Positions 9,059 to 16,949 of a DNA stretch of 64,000 nucleotides are shown piece by piece. This stretch comes from Rubrivirga sp. SAORIC476 (GTDB lineage Bacteria > Bacteroidota > Rhodothermia > Rhodothermales > Rubricoccaceae): the NCBI RefSeq assembly GCF_002283555.1, contig NZ_MVOI01000003.1, positions 1 through 64,000 of the forward strand. The letters are read 5' to 3'. Below the pieces are notes generated by a model. It worked only from the letters and a program-made list of their open reading frames with translations. It had not been told where the DNA came from and did not search any database. How positions within the stretch are numbered: the first letter of the stretch is position 1; the number at the start of each line of letters is the position of its first letter. A program made the position numbers and the translations under genes.

Positions 9059-9155
9059 CCGCGGCCCGGGGCCAGGGGACCGGACGGAGGCACGAGCGCG
9101 CGGGAAACAGGAAATGCGGGGCGCTCCGGGTTTGTCTCGGTTCTATCCTTCGCCC

Positions 9156-9905
9156 ATGGACCTCTCCCTCGACATCCAGACCGCCCAGAACGTCCCGCTC
9201 GCGCTGGAGCCGGCCAGCCTCGGGCAGCGCATCCTCGCGACGCTCGCCGACGGCGTCATCGTGGGCGCGTGGTGGATGGCGTCCACGGTCGCCCTCGGCG
9301 CGTCTGGCCTGTTCAACTCGACGGCGGGCTTCCTCCTGCTGGTGGTGCTGCCGGTGTTCGTGTACCACCTCGCCTTCGAGGTGCTGTTCGAGGGCCAGAC
9401 GCCCGGCAAGATGCTCCTCAAGATCCAGGTCGCCCGCGTGGACGGCGCGCAGCCGACGCTGGGTCAGTACCTGATCCGCTGGCTGCTCCGGTTCGTGGAC
9501 ATCACGATCTCCAGCGGCACCGCCGCCGTGGTGGCGGTGGCGGCCTCCAAGAAGTCGCAGCGCCTCGGCGACATGGCAGCCGGGACCACGGTCGTACGCC
9601 GCCGCCGCCGGGTTCGCCTGGAGGAGATCCTGTACCCGGGGGCGCCCGCGGACCACGTCGCCGAGTTCCCCGAGGCCGAGCGCCTCTCCGACGCCGACGT
9701 GCGGACGCTCCGCGCGGTGCTGGTCCGCCTCCGGCTCTCGCCGCGCGACCGGCGCTCCGTGCTGCTGGCGCGCAAGGCCAAGGCGGCCGTCGAAACGCGC
9801 CTCGAGATGGAGCCCGTCGCGATGCCGCCGGAAGCCTTCCTCCGCGCTGTCATCCGCGACCATGTCTTCCTGCTCGACCAGCTCGCGGGCGGCGTCGCCT
9901 CCTGA
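9156..9905 (+). CDS. RDD family integral membrane protein
   Basis: A 249-aa inner-membrane protein with the RDD domain (about residues 20-145). The family's conserved Arg lies in LGQRILATLADGVI, with two to three membrane helices and the QTPGKMLLKIQVARVDG signature. A third conserved block, RLGDMAAGTTVVRRR, closes the domain. A hydrophilic, charged C-terminal tail of about 100 residues follows and is presumably cytoplasmic. RDD proteins have been linked to cation transport in some bacteria, but the function here is unknown. ATG at 9156 is used because homology begins soon after it. The next gene follows after 16 bp, so a short operon is likely. Confidence 0.88.
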   Translation: MDLSLDIQTAQNVPLALEPASLGQRILATLADGVIVGAWWMASTVALGASGLFNSTAGFLLLVVLPVFVYHLAFEVLFEGQTPGKMLLKIQVARVDGAQPTLGQYLIRWLLRFVDITISSGTAAVVAVAASKKSQRLGDMAAGTTVVRRRRRVRLEEILYPGAPADHVAEFPEAERLSDADVRTLRAVLVRLRLSPRDRRSVLLARKAKAAVETRLEMEPVAMPPEAFLRAVIRDHVFLLDQLAGGVAS

Positions 9906-9921
9906 TCTCGCCCTCCGACCC

Positions 9922-10605
9922 ATGCCCCACCCGGACAACGACGACCTCCGCCTTTCGCCCACCGGCATCGGACTCATCGTCCGCTTCGAGGGCTTCGAGC
10001 CCGACTGGTACCTGGACCCGGTCGGGGTGCGGACCATCGGCTACGGATGGACGGGGGCACTTCCCGACGGCCTGACGCCGCCGCTGACCGAGGCCGAAGG
10101 GCGCCAGCTCCTGAGCGACACCGTCGGCGCGTACGAGCGGGCGGTGCTGCGGCACGTCTCGGTGCCGCTCGTGCAGGCCCAGTTCGACGCGCTGGTGAGC
10201 TTCACCTACAACGTCGGAGCGACCAACTTCGCCGGGTCGACGCTGCTGCTGCGGCTCAACGCGGGACGCGTGGCCGAGGCCGCCGCCGAGTTCGACCGGT
10301 GGGTCCTGGCGCAGGGCCAGCGACTGGAAGGGCTCGTCCGCCGCCGCGCGGCCGAGCGGGCGCTCTTCGCCTCCGCCTCGGTGCCTGCACCGCCACCCGC
10401 CCCCCCACCGGCACCGCCCCCGCCGGCACCGCCTCCGACACGCCCGCCCGTCGACCCGATGGAGCGGATCCCGACGCGCCGCCCGGCAGACCTCGGCGAG
10501 CGCGACCTCCCCGACTTGCCTCCGGTGAGCCTCCCGCCGGTCCCGCCGTCCCACACGGACGCCCCACGGCCCGACCGCCCGCCGTCCGACCGCCCCGGCT
10601 GGTAG
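9922..10605 (+). CDS. GH24 lysozyme (T4/endolysin type)
   Basis: A peptidoglycan muramidase of glycoside hydrolase family 24. The catalytic Glu-Asp-Thr arrangement is visible as E23 (FEGFE), D32 and T38 in YLDPVGVRTIGYG. The core continues through SFTYNVGATNF and LEGLVRRRAAE to about residue 155. A long Pro-rich, low-complexity tail ends the 227-aa protein. No signal peptide is present, so export would need a holin-like or other route, or lysis. No phage structural, holin or integrase genes are nearby, so it looks domesticated and not part of a prophage. It follows the RDD gene by 16 bp. Confidence 0.9.
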   Translation: MPHPDNDDLRLSPTGIGLIVRFEGFEPDWYLDPVGVRTIGYGWTGALPDGLTPPLTEAEGRQLLSDTVGAYERAVLRHVSVPLVQAQFDALVSFTYNVGATNFAGSTLLLRLNAGRVAEAAAEFDRWVLAQGQRLEGLVRRRAAERALFASASVPAPPPAPPPAPPPPAPPPTRPPVDPMERIPTRRPADLGERDLPDLPPVSLPPVPPSHTDAPRPDRPPSDRPGW

Positions 10606-10630
10606 ACCTCCCCGGCTGGTAGACCTCCCC
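10597..10630. repeat. 17-bp perfect tandem repeat spanning the lysozyme stop
   Basis: GGCTGGTAGACCTCCCC occurs twice head to tail (10597-10613 and 10614-10630). The first copy contains the lysozyme stop codon, so the second copy is non-coding. It could be a slippage product; it does not match the adjacent tRNA, so it does not look like an attachment site. Confidence 0.85.
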
Positions 10631-10638
10631 AAACGACA

Positions 10639-10671
10639 CGCGGCCCCGACTCGGAATGAGCCGGGGCCGCG
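10639..10671. terminator. Hairpin between the lysozyme gene and tRNA-Ser
   Basis: A perfect 10-bp stem, CGCGGCCCCG (10639-10648) and CGGGGCCGCG (10662-10671), encloses a 13-nt loop. It lies 33 bases past the lysozyme stop on the plus strand and 3 bases past the tRNA 3' end on the minus strand, so it can serve both as a terminator. Confidence 0.65.
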
Positions 10672-10673
10672 CT

Positions 10674-10761
<88 letters not shown>

Positions 10762-10841
10762 TGGGGGTGTCCAAACTACGCGACCCAATCCGGGGCGTCC
10801 GGTCCCTCCCGGTGAAAAGTCCCGGAACGCGCGACGCCCCG

Positions 10842-11504
10842 CTACCAGACGTCAACGAGCAGGTAACTCGCCGCCAGCGCCCCCAGGTAGAGGGTCGAAA
10901 CGAGCGCAGCCGCCACCACCTGGAGCCCACGCGACCGGTCTCGCACCCGCTGCCACGCTCGGTATGCGACCGCACCGAGCAGCACCTCAGGCAGAATGAC
11001 GTACAGAGCCACAGGCCCGACCATCGCCACGTCGACGGCCCGCCAGATGGGAACGGCCCAGAGGGTTGCCTCGGAGGCGACGAGAACACCGCCGGCCAGA
11101 ACCGCCGCCCAGACCGTCCCCCGCCGGAGGTCGCCTCGTCCGAGCCAGTCGGCTGCGAAGAGAGACGCCCAGAGCGGGATGGTCCACATGCCCGCCATCG
11201 CGAGCGGCAGCGGACCGATGCGCGGCCCGCCGGTGTCGGGGAAGTCGATCGAGCCGAGAGCATCGGCCAGGAACGCGTCCGGGATGACCTGAAAGAGGCT
11301 CAGCGGCAGCAGAAACGCCCAGAGGCCGATCCACCCGCGGTGCCCTCGGACGCGTCCCACCACCGGGAGCGCCACGTTGTAAAGCACGACCAGCCCCAGC
11401 AGCCGCCAGCCCAGCGCAGGAGCAGGCAGCGCGAGCCCGGCCACCGCGACCAGCCCGAAGCCGAGGTGGACGAGGACCGCGTCGCGGATGGCTCGCGCCC
11501 CCAC
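10842..11504 (-). CDS. Polytopic membrane protein of unknown function
   Basis: A 220-aa, very hydrophobic protein with about seven predicted membrane helices; I do not recognise the family. Noticeable segments are the PLSLFQVIPDAFLADALG loop, the acidic DFPDTGGPRIG stretch, and MAGMWTIPLWASL. A GTG start at 11504 is chosen because it begins 2 bases after the stop of the HmuY gene, while the frame upstream of it is only the reverse of the HmuY coding strand. The tight spacing means it is probably co-translated with HmuY and may act in the same process. Confidence 0.7.
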   Translation of the reverse strand: MGARAIRDAVLVHLGFGLVAVAGLALPAPALGWRLLGLVVLYNVALPVVGRVRGHRGWIGLWAFLLPLSLFQVIPDAFLADALGSIDFPDTGGPRIGPLPLAMAGMWTIPLWASLFAADWLGRGDLRRGTVWAAVLAGGVLVASEATLWAVPIWRAVDVAMVGPVALYVILPEVLLGAVAYRAWQRVRDRSRGLQVVAAALVSTLYLGALAASYLLVDVW

Positions 11505-11506
11505 GG

Positions 11507-12085
11507 TCAGTGTCCCTCGGCGCCGAGCGGCTGGACCTCCAGCGTCACGTACCGCGGACGGACGCCACTCGGCAGCGCGTCGCCCAAGACATAGGACAGG
11601 AATCGCACCTTCGCGGCCGAGCCGTCCGGGCGGCGGATCACGAGCGTCTGGTCGGGGAGCGGCTGGACGCCGTTGCTGGCGTACTCGTACCAGCCGTTGC
11701 CGGAGCCGTTGCAGACGACGCGCGCCGCGCCGCGGGGGCACGCGCCCTCGCCGTCGGCCGCGAGCGCCTCGGGGAGCGCGAGGACGGACTCGAAGGCCAT
11801 CGGCACGAGCGCCCCCGTGAGGCCACCGGGGCCGCTCTCGCCGCCGTTCAGGATCACCTCCGTTCCACGCAGACCGAGGTCCCAGGCCGTCGACGCCGAG
11901 TCGGCGCGGGAGGACACGTCGGGCGCCACCACCAGGGCGCCGTCGCGGAGGGAGAGGAGCGTGAACGGACCGTCCGCCCGGCCCATCCCGGCCGAGTAGG
12001 TCGGCACGCTCTCGATCAGGAGCGTGTCCTGGGCAGCGACCGGAAAGACGACGAGGAGCGCGGCGAGCGCGGCGAGGCGAGACAT
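11507..12085 (-). CDS. HmuY family secreted protein
   Basis: A 192-aa exported protein with a signal peptide (MSRLAALAALLVVFPVAAQ) and an HmuY-like fold. Recognisable blocks are TAWDLGLRGTEVILNGG (about residues 60-80), NGWYEYASNGVQPLPDQTLVIR and the strand AAKVRFLSYV near the C-terminus. HmuY proteins of Porphyromonas bind haem at the cell surface and work with the HmuR receptor, but many family members have no proven ligand. Here no TonB receptor is adjacent; the partner gene is a polytopic membrane protein 2 bp downstream. ATG at 12085 starts the signal peptide. Confidence 0.82.
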   Translation of the reverse strand: MSRLAALAALLVVFPVAAQDTLLIESVPTYSAGMGRADGPFTLLSLRDGALVVAPDVSSRADSASTAWDLGLRGTEVILNGGESGPGGLTGALVPMAFESVLALPEALAADGEGACPRGAARVVCNGSGNGWYEYASNGVQPLPDQTLVIRRPDGSAAKVRFLSYVLGDALPSGVRPRYVTLEVQPLGAEGH

Positions 12086-12172
12086 GAGGCGTCGGGAGGT
12101 GGAGTGCAAGTCAACGCCTCCCACGCCGCACCCGCACACGGGATTCGGTGAAGAGCCCGTCAGGCCGAGCGC

Positions 12173-13492
12173 CTACAGCCGCGTCAGCCAGACCGAGAGG
12201 TCGGTCGTCCCGTCGGGCGTCAACCGGACGAAGTCGCGCCCGCGGCGGCCGAGCATCGTCCCGACTCGCCGCCAGTGGGCCGTCGGGTAGGTGGCGAGGT
12301 AGAGCGCAGCGGCGCCCGCGACATGAGGCGCCGCCATCGAGGTGCCGTCCAGGGCGGCGTACTTGCCGTCGTCGGCCGCCGAGACGACCCGGACGCCCGG
12401 CGCCATCAGGTCCACCACCGAGCCGTAGTTGGAGAAGTCGGCGGCGAAGCGGCGCCCGGTGCCGTAGGCGCCGACCGTGATCGCGTCGGGCACGTGCGCG
12501 GGCGACACCTGAGATGCGTCGATGGCCTGGTTGCCCGCCGCCACCACCACCACCACGTTCTCCTGGATGGCCTGCTGGACGGCCCGGTCGAGGGCGTTGA
12601 GCTCCGTCGTGCCCACGTTCGCACCGACGCTCAGGTTGACCACCATCGGCGTCGACGGGTTGGCGCGTCGGGCGGCGAGGACGTGGTCCATGGCCTGGAT
12701 GAGGCGGCTCATGCTGGCGGTCCCCGACCCGTCGAACACGTCGAGCGAGTGGATCCGCACGCCCGGCGCGACACCGACCATGCCGGTGCCGTCGTCGGTG
12801 GCGCCGATGATGCCTGCGACGTGATTGCCGTGGAGCGTCGACCCCGGGTCGGCCGAGGCCGGGAAGAAGCGGACCGACTCCACGACGTTGACCTCCGGGT
12901 GGTCCACGCCCGAGTCGATCACGTACACGTCCATGTCGACTGTCCCGGAGCCGTCGCCCGAAACGGCGGTCGAACTGTCCCCGCCCACGAAGTCGACGCT
13001 CCACGGCAGCATCTGGCCCTCGAACGCGTCGGGGTCGGTGGTGGCGGCGATGGTCGCGTCGTTCGGATGGCCGGTGTAGTCGTGGCTCAGCGGGACGTAG
13101 TCGCCCAGGATGGCCGGAAGTTCGAGGGTGATGTCGAATTCGACCGAGTCGACGATCGGGCTGAGGCTCAGCAGCAGAAGGATCACGTCGAGGTCACTGG
13201 AGGCGACCGTGATGGCGACGCCCGGGGTCGACTCCTGGACGTAGCCGCGGCGACGGACGTCCTGCTCCTCGAACACTTCGTCCGAGCCCTCCTCCGGGAC
13301 GGTCCCCGGCACGAACAGGACGAGCAGATCCACCGAGTCGGCAGTGGCCGCGGCCATGCGGATCGCCGAGGGGCCGGTCGCGCCATCCTGCGGCGACGCC
13401 GCGTAGGACCGCTCGGACGGGGAGGACATCGTGTCGCAGCCCGAGAGGACGGCGCAGATCAGGACGGCGGCGAGAAGCGGACGGGTGGACAT
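12173..13492 (-). CDS. Subtilisin-like serine protease (S8), lipoprotein
   Basis: A membrane-anchored peptidase with a lipobox (LSGC, Cys19). An N-terminal region of about 150 residues of propeptide or inhibitor-like type includes LDVILLLLSLSPIVDSVEFD, resembling an I9-type segment. The S8 catalytic domain follows. The triad is visible as Asp193 (VYVIDSGVD), His221 (LHGNHVAG) and Ser385 (GTSMAAPHVAG); the oxyanion Asn lies in VVAAGNQ. The 439-aa length fits a protease without extra C-terminal domains. It is the first gene of a minus-strand run with HmuY 87 bp downstream. A -7-like box lies 24 bases before the ATG. Confidence 0.93.
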   Translation of the reverse strand: MSTRPLLAAVLICAVLSGCDTMSSPSERSYAASPQDGATGPSAIRMAAATADSVDLLVLFVPGTVPEEGSDEVFEEQDVRRRGYVQESTPGVAITVASSDLDVILLLLSLSPIVDSVEFDITLELPAILGDYVPLSHDYTGHPNDATIAATTDPDAFEGQMLPWSVDFVGGDSSTAVSGDGSGTVDMDVYVIDSGVDHPEVNVVESVRFFPASADPGSTLHGNHVAGIIGATDDGTGMVGVAPGVRIHSLDVFDGSGTASMSRLIQAMDHVLAARRANPSTPMVVNLSVGANVGTTELNALDRAVQQAIQENVVVVVAAGNQAIDASQVSPAHVPDAITVGAYGTGRRFAADFSNYGSVVDLMAPGVRVVSAADDGKYAALDGTSMAAPHVAGAAALYLATYPTAHWRRVGTMLGRRGRDFVRLTPDGTTDLSVWLTRL

Positions 13493-13516
13493 ACGTGGTG
13501 GCGCCAGGGAAGGCCC

Positions 13517-13524
13517 TAAATCTA
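13517..13524 (-). promoter_or_regulatory. Candidate -7 promoter box for the subtilase gene
   Basis: The minus strand reads TAGATTTA, one mismatch from TAnnTTTG, 24 bases upstream of the ATG at 13492. Confidence 0.4.
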
Positions 13525-13724
13525 GACAAGGAGGCCGCCTCGCTGGCGCCAGGCACACGGCAGCGCTCATTTGCACGGCCCGACCGGACCGGTCCCGCAC
13601 ACCGCGAGCGATGATTACGTTTCAGAATCGGCGATTCTGGTCGGCTCCCTCCCCTTGTAGTCGCTCCCCGACACACCACGTCCTCCATCGTCCTACGCCG
13701 TTTTTAAGCCCTCAGGCCCCTTCG

Positions 13725-16700
13725 TTGATCCTTCGCCTGCCTCTCGTCCTCGCCGCCACGCTCGCGCTGTGCTTGAGCGCGTCTGCTCAGGCGCCGAGCC
13801 TCAACCGGCTCGACGGTGACCGCGCGGTCACCCAGCTCGCCGCCGACGCCTGGGGCGATGCCGAAGGCCTGCCGCAGAGCCGCGTCGAAGCCATCACCCA
13901 GTCGACCGACGGGCACCTGTGGTTCGGCACCCAGGAGGGGCTGGCCCGCTTCGACGGCGTCACGTTTACGGTCCTGGGCCGGGGCGAAGACGAGCTCCCG
14001 GACGCCGACATTCGGGCTCTCGCGCCCGGCCCCGACGGCGGCGTTTGGGTCGGCACGCGGCGAGGCGGGCTGGTGTTCGTCGACCAGAACCTCGGGGTCC
14101 GCGCCTACGGCACCGAGGCCGGCCTGCCGAGCCTGGCGGTCGCGGCGCTGGCCGTCGCCCCCGACGGAGCCGTGTGGGCAGGCACGTTCGACGGCCTCTG
14201 CCGGCTGGCCCCCGGCGCGGACCGCGTCCAGTGCCTCGGCGTCGACGATGGCCTGCCGACGTCCTACGTGCGTGTCCTCGTTCGAGGGAGCAACGGGACG
14301 CTCTGGGTGGGCACGCGCGAAGGCCTCGCGCGCATCGTCGGCGGTCGCGTCGAGGACCTGACCCGCCTCGGGGGGGCAGCGGCCGAACCCATCGGTGCCC
14401 TCGCCGAGGGCTCCGGAGGCACCCTCTGGGTCGGCCCTCTGAGCGAGGAGCCGCTCGCCCTGCTCACGCGGGGCCGCCTCCGCCCGCGCCCCGACGTCGC
14501 GCCCGGCGTTCCGATCGAAGCCCTCTACGTCGACACGGGAGGCGCGCTCTGGGTCGGGACTGGTGGCGGCGGGCTCCGGCGCGTCCAGGGCCAGTCGGTT
14601 GAGACCCTGGCCGAGGCGAGCGGTGCGGACCTCGCCACGGTGCTCGCGCTCCTCCAGGACCGCGAAGGCAGCCTCTGGATCGGGACCGGCGGCGGCGGGC
14701 TGGCCCGGCTCCGCACGTCCAAGTTCATCCCGTTCACCACGCGGGAGGGACTTCCGGCTGATCGGGCCTACACGATCTCGTCGGACCGCAACCGCGGGGT
14801 CTGGGTGGGCACCACCGGCGGCCTCGCGCACATCGTCGGCGGGCGCGTCGTTCAGACGCTCACGGCCGCAGACGGGTTGCTCGGCGATGACGTCTCGACG
14901 GTGTACGTGCGAGAGAACGGCGACGTGTGGGCCGGGATCGAGGGGGCCGGGCTGTGCCGGATCGTGCGGGGGCGCGTCGAACGGTGCCTCACTCCGCGAT
15001 CGGGCCTTCCCGACCCGTACGTGATCGCTCTGTACGAGTACGGCGGCACGTTCTGGGTAGGGACCGCGACCGGCCTCAGCCGCTGGGACGGCGAGGCCCT
15101 CGTGCCCCTCCGGGCGCCCGGCGCGCCGGAGGCCGCTGTGACGGCGCTGGCGGGCGGCCCCGACGGCGAGCTGTGGATCGGGACCTACGGCGCGGGCTTG
15201 TTGCGCTACGACGGCCGGACCGTGGAGCCGGTCCCGGGCACCGAGGGCGACAACGTGCTCTCGCTCCATCGGCGCCGCGACGGCGCGCTGTGGGTCGGCA
15301 CGGACGGGTCGGGGCTGCTCCTGCTGGACGACGGCCTGTTCCGCGTCTCGACGGCCCAGGGGCTCCCCTCTCAGATCGTCCCTCAGATCTTGGAGGACGA
15401 GCAGGGCCGGCTGTGGCTCACCTCCAACCGGGGCGTCGCGGTCGCCTCGGCCGACGCGCTCGCCGAGGCGGCCCGGTCCGGAGCGGCCGTCCAGATGACG
15501 CGCTACGGTCGGCCGGACGGGCTGCCCAGCGCCGAGGCCAACGGCGGCAGCCAGCCCGCGGGGGCCCGCGCCACCGACGGGGTGATCTACGTCCCCACCA
15601 ATGGCGGCGTCGCGCGGATCGACCCGGCGCGCATCCCGACCAACACGCTTCCCCCGCAGGCCATCGTGGAGGTGATGCTGGTCGACGGCACGCGGCTGAA
15701 AGTTGGGGACGATCCGATCGTGCTTTCGCCCGGCGCCTCGGAGTTCGAGTTCCGCTACGCCGGGCTGAGCTACCTCTCCCCGAGCCGCGTCCGCCACCGC
15801 TTCCGCCTCGACGGCCGCGACCGCGAGTGGACCGCTGCGGGCGCGCGGCGCGCGGCCTACTACACCGACCTCGCGCCGGGCGACTACGTGTTCCGGGTCC
15901 AGGCCGCCAACGACGACGGCGTGTGGAGCGACACCGACGCCACGGTCGCGTTCACCGTCGAGCCGCACCTCTGGCAGACCGGCTGGTTCCTGGCGCTCTG
16001 CGTGCTCGCCCTGCTTGGTCTGGCCTATGGCGCGACCACGGCGCGGACGGCCCAGCTCCGCGCCCGCGCGGAGCGCCTCGAAGGCGTCGTTGCCGAGCGA
16101 ACGCGCGAGCTGGCGGACGAAAAGGCACAGGTCGAGCGCCTCAACGGGCAGCTTTCGGACCTGAATGAGACCCTACAGGATCAGGTCCGCGCACAGCTCG
16201 CCGAGATCGTCCGCGGGTCCCGGCTGCGGAAGTACTTCCCCAAGAAGGTCGTCGACCGGATTCTGAACCAGGAGGGCGACGTGACCGTGGAGGCCGAGCG
16301 GCGTCCGGTGACGGTCGTGTTCACCGACCTGGCGGGCTTCACCAAGCTCTCTGAAGCGACGCCGCCCGCCCGCGTGACGGCGCTCCTCAACGAGTACCTG
16401 AACGAGATGGTGGCCCTCATCGACGCCCACGGCGGCACGCTGGACAAGTTCATGGGTGACGGCATCATGGTCCTTTTCGGCGCCGCCGACCCGATGGAGC
16501 CGGACGAGCAGGCCCGACGCGCGGTCGACATGGCCGTCCAGATGCAGGCCGCGATGACGCGCCTCCGCGCCGGATGGCGCGCGACCGGCCTCCACGACGA
16601 CCTCGACCTCCGCATCGGCATCCATCAGGCTGAGGTAACAGTCGGCAACTTCGGCTCTGACGAACTGGTCGAGTTCACAGCCATCGGCCGGGGCGTCAAC

Positions 16701-16883
16701 CTGGCCGCGCGGCTGGAGGGCGCATGCGTGCCCGGCGGCGTGCTCGTGTCCCGCGAGGTCCACGACCGGACCGCCAGCGTGGTCGCGTTCGGCCCCCCAC
16801 AGACGTTCCGGCTCAAGGGCATCGAGGCGCCCGTGGAGGCGTTCACCGTGGACGCGCCCACGGGAGGCGACGGGGTCGCCTAG
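13725..16883 (+). CDS. Two-component-propeller / Y_Y_Y / class III adenylate cyclase fusion
   Basis: A large transmembrane signalling protein (1052 aa from TTG 13725). A signal peptide (ILRLPLVLAATLALCLSASAQ) precedes about a dozen regulator-propeller repeats of the form LWVGTREGLARI, covering roughly residues 35-640. A Y_Y_Y beta-sandwich follows, ending in GDYVFRVQAANDDGVW, then one membrane helix (about 753-773) and a coiled coil (about 775-825). The C-terminal cyclase domain starts near residue 855. Cyclase residues are visible: metal Asp in VFTDLAGF and MGDGIM, the adenine-specifying Lys in LDKFMGD with Thr in EFTAIGRGVN, and Asn/Arg in VNLAARLE, so cAMP is the predicted product. Propeller-Y_Y_Y sensors normally end in a histidine kinase. 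An ATG at 13611 is possible but gives an odd 38-residue lead before the signal peptide. Confidence 0.93.
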   Translation: MILRLPLVLAATLALCLSASAQAPSLNRLDGDRAVTQLAADAWGDAEGLPQSRVEAITQSTDGHLWFGTQEGLARFDGVTFTVLGRGEDELPDADIRALAPGPDGGVWVGTRRGGLVFVDQNLGVRAYGTEAGLPSLAVAALAVAPDGAVWAGTFDGLCRLAPGADRVQCLGVDDGLPTSYVRVLVRGSNGTLWVGTREGLARIVGGRVEDLTRLGGAAAEPIGALAEGSGGTLWVGPLSEEPLALLTRGRLRPRPDVAPGVPIEALYVDTGGALWVGTGGGGLRRVQGQSVETLAEASGADLATVLALLQDREGSLWIGTGGGGLARLRTSKFIPFTTREGLPADRAYTISSDRNRGVWVGTTGGLAHIVGGRVVQTLTAADGLLGDDVSTVYVRENGDVWAGIEGAGLCRIVRGRVERCLTPRSGLPDPYVIALYEYGGTFWVGTATGLSRWDGEALVPLRAPGAPEAAVTALAGGPDGELWIGTYGAGLLRYDGRTVEPVPGTEGDNVLSLHRRRDGALWVGTDGSGLLLLDDGLFRVSTAQGLPSQIVPQILEDEQGRLWLTSNRGVAVASADALAEAARSGAAVQMTRYGRPDGLPSAEANGGSQPAGARATDGVIYVPTNGGVARIDPARIPTNTLPPQAIVEVMLVDGTRLKVGDDPIVLSPGASEFEFRYAGLSYLSPSRVRHRFRLDGRDREWTAAGARRAAYYTDLAPGDYVFRVQAANDDGVWSDTDATVAFTVEPHLWQTGWFLALCVLALLGLAYGATTARTAQLRARAERLEGVVAERTRELADEKAQVERLNGQLSDLNETLQDQVRAQLAEIVRGSRLRKYFPKKVVDRILNQEGDVTVEAERRPVTVVFTDLAGFTKLSEATPPARVTALLNEYLNEMVALIDAHGGTLDKFMGDGIMVLFGAADPMEPDEQARRAVDMAVQMQAAMTRLRAGWRATGLHDDLDLRIGIHQAEVTVGNFGSDELVEFTAIGRGVNLAARLEGACVPGGVLVSREVHDRTASVVAFGPPQTFRLKGIEAPVEAFTVDAPTGGDGVA

Positions 16884-16890
16884 CCCACCT

Positions 16891-16949
16891 CGGCGGCGTG
16901 CCCCGTCTCGGCAGGACTCTGTCCAGGGGCACACGCGGCGGCGTGCCCC
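16891..16949. terminator. Stem-loop and direct repeats between convergent genes
   Basis: GTGCCCC (16898-16904) pairs with GGGGCAC (16926-16932) between the cyclase stop and the alaS stop. In addition, the 14-mer CGGCGGCGTGCCCC occurs at 16891-16904 and again at 16936-16949. The hairpin may end transcription from both sides; the direct repeat is unexplained. Confidence 0.45.

Noticed and set aside
10380-10600. Pro-rich tail of the lysozyme as a separate repeat element
   Set aside because: It is a compositional low-complexity stretch in frame with the enzyme, not a periodic DNA repeat.
13704-15968. Long minus-strand open frame opposite the propeller-cyclase gene
   Set aside because: It is a shadow of the repetitive propeller coding region with no recognisable domain.
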